A stretch of DNA of 64,000 bases from assembly GCA_958366985.1 (NCBI GenBank), contig CATXDC010000014.1:17057-81056 (forward strand). Reading direction: 5' to 3'. This stretch comes from an uncultured Oscillospiraceae bacterium. Lineage in GTDB: Bacteria; Bacillota; Clostridia; Oscillospirales; Acutalibacteraceae. Of the stretch, positions 60,070-64,000 are shown in pieces. A program made the position numbers and the translations under genes. The stretch's first letter is position 1. Each line of letters opens with the position of its first letter. The notes beneath the pieces were generated by a model. The model saw only the letters and a list, made by a program, of their open reading frames with translations, was not told where the DNA came from and did not search any database.

Positions 60070-60858
60070 TTATTCTTCAAGCAAATATCTGAGAAGATGC
60101 TCTCTGTTTTTGATAAACATTTCTGTGACTTTATAGCTTTCGGTCTGAGTATATTCACAGGGTACAATTTTATCGCCGTCAAAGGAAAGAATCTGCGCTC
60201 CGGGAATCCCCAAAAGTATAGGCGAATGACTGGCAATTATAAACTGTGCTCCCTGCTGTGCAAGAGAATGTATCTCACAGAGCACCGAAAGCTGCTTTTG
60301 CGGCGAAAGAGCCGCCTCAGGCTCATCGAGAATATAAAATCCATTGGGAGAAAAAGCGCTCATGAGAGAAAAAAAGCTTTCACCGTGGGACTGGGAGTGA
60401 AAGGATTTTCCTCCGTAATCCCAATAATATATTTTCTCAGGCTTATCACGGTACTCCTCACTTTTGGTAGCAACATTGTAAAAGCTCTCGGCTCTGAGAA
60501 AATAACTGAAAGAAGGTCTTTTTATTCCTTTTGACATTCTGATTGCTTTATAAAGTTCGGAATGGGAATCATAGGTAGAAAAATTATAGTTAAGCGTTCC
60601 GCCCTCTGCGCTGAATCCGTATGCAACGGCAATGGCCTCAAGGAGAGTTGATTTTCCCGTACCGTTTTCACCTGCAAAAAAGGTTATATTGCTTTTGAAA
60701 TCAAGACGTTTTGTACTTTTGAGAATGGGAATATCCCTGAGATAGCTGTCCCGGTCAATAAGACTCATATCTTCTTGTGTCAAGTAGGAACTAAAAAAAT
60801 TTTGAGATTTTACAAACCGTTCATAGGTGGATGACCACCCGTGAACGGCTTGTAACAT
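60070..60858 (-). CDS. AAA-family (RecF/SMC-like) ATPase, possibly with an altered N-terminus
   Basis: A 262-residue ABC-class AAA ATPase: Walker A GENGTGKST (63-71), signature QSHGES, Walker B YILDEPEAALSP and the switch IIASHSPILL. This compact type, similar to predicted ATPases near OLD/RecF proteins, is common in gut Firmicutes with unknown role. The frame starts at ATG 60858, 8 bases from the end of the mobile element, and its first 15 residues are encoded by the large dyad. A second start at ATG 60768 (MSLIDRDSYL) would fit the part typical of the family better but has a weak RBS. So the insertion may have replaced the native start or promoter. Confidence 0.8.
   Translation of the reverse strand: MLQAVHGWSSTYERFVKSQNFFSSYLTQEDMSLIDRDSYLRDIPILKSTKRLDFKSNITFFAGENGTGKSTLLEAIAVAYGFSAEGGTLNYNFSTYDSHSELYKAIRMSKGIKRPSFSYFLRAESFYNVATKSEEYRDKPEKIYYWDYGGKSFHSQSHGESFFSLMSAFSPNGFYILDEPEAALSPQKQLSVLCEIHSLAQQGAQFIIASHSPILLGIPGAQILSFDGDKIVPCEYTQTESYKVTEMFIKNREHLLRYLLEE
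60812..60853. repeat. Imperfect 42-bp inverted repeat at the mobile element boundary
   Basis: Left arm ACAAaCCGTTCAtaGGTGG (60812-60830), 4-base centre, right arm CCACCcgTGAACGGcTTGT (60835-60853); lower case marks mismatches. 16 of 19 positions pair. It lies between the recombinase stop (60867) and the AAA gene, where base composition changes. Position and size fit an attachment site or a recombinase-binding site of the element. Confidence 0.6.
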
Positions 60859-60866
60859 TCAGCCTA

Positions 60867-62477
60867 TTAGATTTCTGCATCCTCAAAGATGTCTTTGAAC
60901 ATCCAGACGATTTCGATGCTGTCATGCCCATGAACATAGATAGCGGAGATTAGAGCATGAGCAAGCTCGTATGTAAGTCCTTCGCCTTTCTGGTATTCGC
61001 CGAGCACCGCATCAAGCCTTTCATCCGAACAGGGATGTTCAGAGTCAAGCTCTTGCATCCGCTCATGGCCTTGCCGGATTGCTTCTTCATTCTCAGACAT
61101 CTTCGCATCCGTCTCTGCTTTCCGCTTGAGGTATTCAGCCTTTGTGATGCTGCCGGAAGTGTATTTCTCATACAGCCGGAGCTTCACTGCCTTGAGCTGT
61201 TCGTACTGCTTCTGCAAATCGCGGATTGCATCCGCGCATTCTGTGATGGCAGATTTCCTGCGCTTGCTGATCTCATGCTCTTTAACAACTTTCTTTTCGA
61301 CCAGTGTGAGCATTTGCCCAATCGCTTTGTAAGCGGTGTCCTCAATCCATGCCTCGCTGTATCTTTCACCAACCGGGCACTCCGTATCGCGGTCATGTGT
61401 TGAGTAAGTACACTGATAGAAATATCCACCCTCATTTCGGAGCTTTCGCCGGGTAAGGGCGCGTTTACAGTTGCCGCAGCACACAAGACCCTTGAGGGGA
61501 TAATAGCGCAGATTCCGTTTAGGATTCTTCTCGCCGCCCCGGATGACTGCCTGAGCCAGCTCAAACTCTTCCTTGCTGACAATGGCTTCGTGCATCCCTT
61601 CGACGATGATCCATTCCTCTTTCTTTTGAGAAATCGTTTTCCGAGAACCTACGCCGCCGGATTTTCGCTTGTGGCCGACCGTTGCCCCTGTGTAAACATA
61701 GCTCGTCAGGATCTTGTAGACCATAGAGGCCGTCCAGCTTATCTTTTCGCTCATGCGGCTATACTTCTTCTTGTCAGGATGTTTGCCTTTGAAATATTGC
61801 CCGGGCGTCGGGATATTATCATCGTTCAGACTGAGAGCAATCTGTGAGGTATTCCTGCCTTCAAGGGCTTCATCGAAGACCCTGCGCACGACCTCTGCGG
61901 CCTCCGGGTCAAGCTTGAGCTTGTTGCGGATTTCGGGATGAAGCACATAGCCGTAAGGAGCGTAGCCGCCCACATACTTGCCTTGCTTCATCATCTGGAT
62001 TTTTGCCGTTGTCGTTTTGACAGAAAGATCCTTGCTGTATGCGGCATAGATGATGTTGCGCATGACAACCTCAAGGCCACCGGTTGTTCCCTTGTAATCG
62101 TCGCTGTCATAGCCGTCGTTGATGGAGATAAAGCGAACGCCCATGAACGGGAAAGTGCATTCGAGATAATTGCCCGTCTCGATGTAATCACGAGAAAAGC
62201 GGGAAAAATCTTTGACGCAGATCAGGTTGATCTCCCCGTGCCGGACTTTCTCCATCATCGCCGAGAACTGAGGACGATGAAAATTTGTCCCGGTATAGCC
62301 ATCATCCGCGAACTCAAGTCTCGGATATTTGGAAAGCGTCGGATGGTTGTCAAGGTAGCGGTTGATGAGCATACGCTGGTTGCCGATGCTGTCACTCTCG
62401 GCCTTGCTTCTGTTTCCGGTATCTTCATCAGCCATAGAGAGGCGGATGTAGATACCGATTGTGTAGTCTTTGTTCAT
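60867..62477 (-). CDS. Large serine recombinase (complete)
   Basis: A 536-residue site-specific recombinase. The resolvase domain has the nucleophile Ser14 in GIYIRLS and the arginines of DFSRFSRDYIE; the Recombinase domain (PF07508) spans roughly 170-310 with GYAPYGY; a zinc ribbon has CCGNCKRALTR with CTYSTHDRDTEC; a coiled-coil (about 400-490) precedes the C-terminus IVWMFKDIFEDAEI. All parts for integration or excision are present. ATG follows the stop of the upstream recombinase with no gap, and GGAGG lies upstream inside it. It ends 8 bases before the AAA gene. Confidence 0.95.
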   Translation of the reverse strand: MNKDYTIGIYIRLSMADEDTGNRSKAESDSIGNQRMLINRYLDNHPTLSKYPRLEFADDGYTGTNFHRPQFSAMMEKVRHGEINLICVKDFSRFSRDYIETGNYLECTFPFMGVRFISINDGYDSDDYKGTTGGLEVVMRNIIYAAYSKDLSVKTTTAKIQMMKQGKYVGGYAPYGYVLHPEIRNKLKLDPEAAEVVRRVFDEALEGRNTSQIALSLNDDNIPTPGQYFKGKHPDKKKYSRMSEKISWTASMVYKILTSYVYTGATVGHKRKSGGVGSRKTISQKKEEWIIVEGMHEAIVSKEEFELAQAVIRGGEKNPKRNLRYYPLKGLVCCGNCKRALTRRKLRNEGGYFYQCTYSTHDRDTECPVGERYSEAWIEDTAYKAIGQMLTLVEKKVVKEHEISKRRKSAITECADAIRDLQKQYEQLKAVKLRLYEKYTSGSITKAEYLKRKAETDAKMSENEEAIRQGHERMQELDSEHPCSDERLDAVLGEYQKGEGLTYELAHALISAIYVHGHDSIEIVWMFKDIFEDAEI

Positions 62478-64000
62478 TTACATCGCCTCCTGAACTTCTT
62501 TGATACTCTGAATGGTCAGCTCGTAGATGTCACCGTACTTCATGACCAGTTCGACAGCGCCGCCCTCATGGACTTTGATCAATTCAACAGACTCGTCTAC
62601 TAAATCCTGAGAGAGCTGCGTTGCCGTGCTGACGGATTTCATCAAGGTAATCCACTTGTTATCGACCGACATAGCTTCGTCGAACTTGCTCCGGCGCTGT
62701 ACTGCCTCATCCAGACGGCGGGACAGGTCAGCGTATTGTTCGTCATAGCTCTTCTTGGCAAAGGAGTATTCCGCTTCATCCAGAAGCCCTTCGGCATAAT
62801 CCTCGTAGAGGCGTGTCCGCTTCTTAGAAACGCCGTTGAGCCGCAGATTCAGGCTTGTAATGAGGGCATTTTGTTGATCTCGGATGTTTTTCTCGCCCTC
62901 GCTGCCCCTGAGCTTATCCAGCAGCTTGTCATAATCAAGCGCTGCCTTGACTTGAAGCTGGATCGCTGCAAGCACATTCGCTTCAAGCGTGTCCTGCCTC
63001 GTATAATGGGAAGTACAATGCTCATAGCGCCGACCTACTGAGGTACTGCATTCATAGAAGGCATACCAGCGCTTCCGCTTGTCCTTGTCGATCCGTTTCC
63101 GGTGGAAGTACATCTTCTTCCCGCAATCAGCGCAGACGATTTTTCCCTCGAAAAGGTTTACGAGCGTTGCCCGGATTTCCTCGGTTTTCTGCATACTCGT
63201 CTGGCGAGCCTCAGAAGCCGCTTGGAGGATGTCCTGCACCTTCTGGAAGTCTTCACGGGAAATAAGCGCTTCGTGCGTGTTCGGGAACACAATCCACTTA
63301 TCCTTGTCCTTGACATTATGGGATTTGATGCCCTTGTAGATCGCCTTCATGGAGCGGCCAAGGACGGTATCACCCACATAATGCGGATTGCTCAGGATGC
63401 CGTACAGCGTTGAACTGTACCAGCCTTTGCAGGAGCAGCCGTCGCCTTTGCGGGTTCCGTTCTGGCGTTTCCGCAGCTCCGTATTTGGCGCACCCAGCCG
63501 GTCAAGCTCGTTAAGGATCATCGGGATTGACCAGCCCTCGGTTTTCCACTGGAACATGAGCCGCACATACAGCGCTGTCTCTTCGTCAATAACCATGTTT
63601 GTATGGTCTTCATTCCACCGGTAGCCATACGGAAGATTGCGCTTCTGGAAGGTCCCTTGCTCCATCTGTGCTTTCAAAGCGGTGGAGACTTTCCGTGAAA
63701 TATCCTTCGAGTACAGGGCGTTGATCATGTTTTGCAGCGGGATCATCAGGCTCTCATTTGAGCCGTCCGTATCAAAGTTGTCGTAGTGTTCCTTGATTGC
63801 AATAAACCGCAAGCCAATCTGTGGAAAAATGCGCTCAAGGTAGGTTCCGGTTTCGATGTAGTCACGGCCAAAACGGCTGAGATCGCGGACTACAAGGCAT
63901 TTGATCCTGCCGCTCTTGATGTCAGTCATCAGGCGGTTAAACTCAGGCCTGTCGAAAACCGTCCCCGTCCGTCCGTTATCCACATAGACATCGACGAGAT
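62478..64000 (-). CDS. Large serine recombinase, N-terminus outside the window
   Basis: The open frame continues to the window edge (reading LVDVYVDNGRTGTVFDRPEF at the cut), so the first residues with the catalytic Ser are missing from view. The seen part has the resolvase helix region VRDLSRFGRDYIETGTYLER, the Recombinase domain with LPYGYRWNEDH, the zinc ribbon CADCGKKMYFHRK..YECSTS..CTSHY and a long coiled-coil. It differs in sequence from the other recombinase, so the two are not a recent duplication. Stop TAA directly abuts the next ATG, which points to co-translation and to both acting together. Confidence 0.93.
   Translation of the reverse strand, partial: LVDVYVDNGRTGTVFDRPEFNRLMTDIKSGRIKCLVVRDLSRFGRDYIETGTYLERIFPQIGLRFIAIKEHYDNFDTDGSNESLMIPLQNMINALYSKDISRKVSTALKAQMEQGTFQKRNLPYGYRWNEDHTNMVIDEETALYVRLMFQWKTEGWSIPMILNELDRLGAPNTELRKRQNGTRKGDGCSCKGWYSSTLYGILSNPHYVGDTVLGRSMKAIYKGIKSHNVKDKDKWIVFPNTHEALISREDFQKVQDILQAASEARQTSMQKTEEIRATLVNLFEGKIVCADCGKKMYFHRKRIDKDKRKRWYAFYECSTSVGRRYEHCTSHYTRQDTLEANVLAAIQLQVKAALDYDKLLDKLRGSEGEKNIRDQQNALITSLNLRLNGVSKKRTRLYEDYAEGLLDEAEYSFAKKSYDEQYADLSRRLDEAVQRRSKFDEAMSVDNKWITLMKSVSTATQLSQDLVDESVELIKVHEGGAVELVMKYGDIYELTIQSIKEVQEAM

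Larger units (their letters stand above)
60855..64000. mobile_element. End of an integrative element with tandem large serine recombinases
   Basis: From about 60860 to the window edge the DNA is visibly GC-richer than the neighbouring genes and carries two large serine recombinase genes back to back. One end is near the dyad at 60812-60853; the other lies outside the window. No transfer or cargo genes are visible. Paired recombinases of this type occur in Tn4451/Tn1549-like elements of clostridia. Confidence 0.75.

Noticed and set aside
1..64000. tRNA, rRNA or CRISPR arrays
   Set aside because: I saw no tRNA cloverleaf signatures, rRNA sequence or regularly spaced direct repeats in the window.
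60867..64000. Prophage
   Set aside because: Only recombinase genes are visible; no phage structural, lysis or repressor genes are present within the window.

Overview
The window looks like chromosome of a Gram-positive, low-to-mid GC gut anaerobe of the class Clostridia, probably Oscillospiraceae/Ruminococcaceae-like. The signs are Firmicute-style AGGAGG ribosome binding sites (RBSs) with many TTG and GTG starts, sigma-A promoters, FeoAB, PadR and EFR1-type genes, clostridial protein sequences, and a mucin-sugar gene set. No taxonomic search was possible, so this is inference.

Layout. 1-1327: tail of a sugar:cation symporter and a small anchored protein of unknown function. 1348-13612: rpoB-rpoC-rpsL-rpsG-fusA-tuf on the minus strand, with separate promoters before rpoB, rpsL and tuf; the usual rplKAJL genes are not upstream of rpoB. 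13743-21719: NhaC antiporter, APH-like kinase, GNAT acetyltransferase, an EFR1 ferredoxin/sialidase operon, a methyltransferase and an Fe-alcohol dehydrogenase. 21826-28775: a surface GH98-like endo-galactosidase, an unassigned structured small RNA candidate, and a symporter/histidine kinase/response regulator operon. 28918-36185: a secreted phosphoesterase/beta-propeller protein, then an AraC regulator divergent from the L-fucose operon fucI-kinase-fucA. 36196-41989: Xre/membrane pair, SDR, galactokinase with a VTT membrane protein, patatin, PadR. 42051-47922: recD2-comF-mreB operon and an oadG-oadB sodium-pump pair. 48230-55143: GH36 alpha-galactosidase, ECF sigma/anti-sigma, feoAB, and the lactaldehyde reductase fucO. 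55258-59886: a tetR-MMPL-lipoprotein operon with two matching operators. 60004-60858: an AAA ATPase. 60867-64000: a GC-richer mobile element end with two tandem serine recombinases; the element runs off the window.

How the genes fit together. Sialidase, GH98-like endo-galactosidase, alpha-galactosidase, galactokinase, the fucose isomerase/kinase/aldolase operon and FucO suggest growth on mucin or blood-group glycans: fucose is cut to DHAP and L-lactaldehyde, FucO reduces lactaldehyde to 1,2-propanediol, and galactose enters through GalK. No fucose transporter, fucosidase or sialic acid catabolism is visible here.

The most interesting unexplained items are the structured RNA candidate at 24309-24567, the large imperfect dyad at 60812-60853 where the mobile element meets the AAA gene, and several promoters with built-in palindromes.
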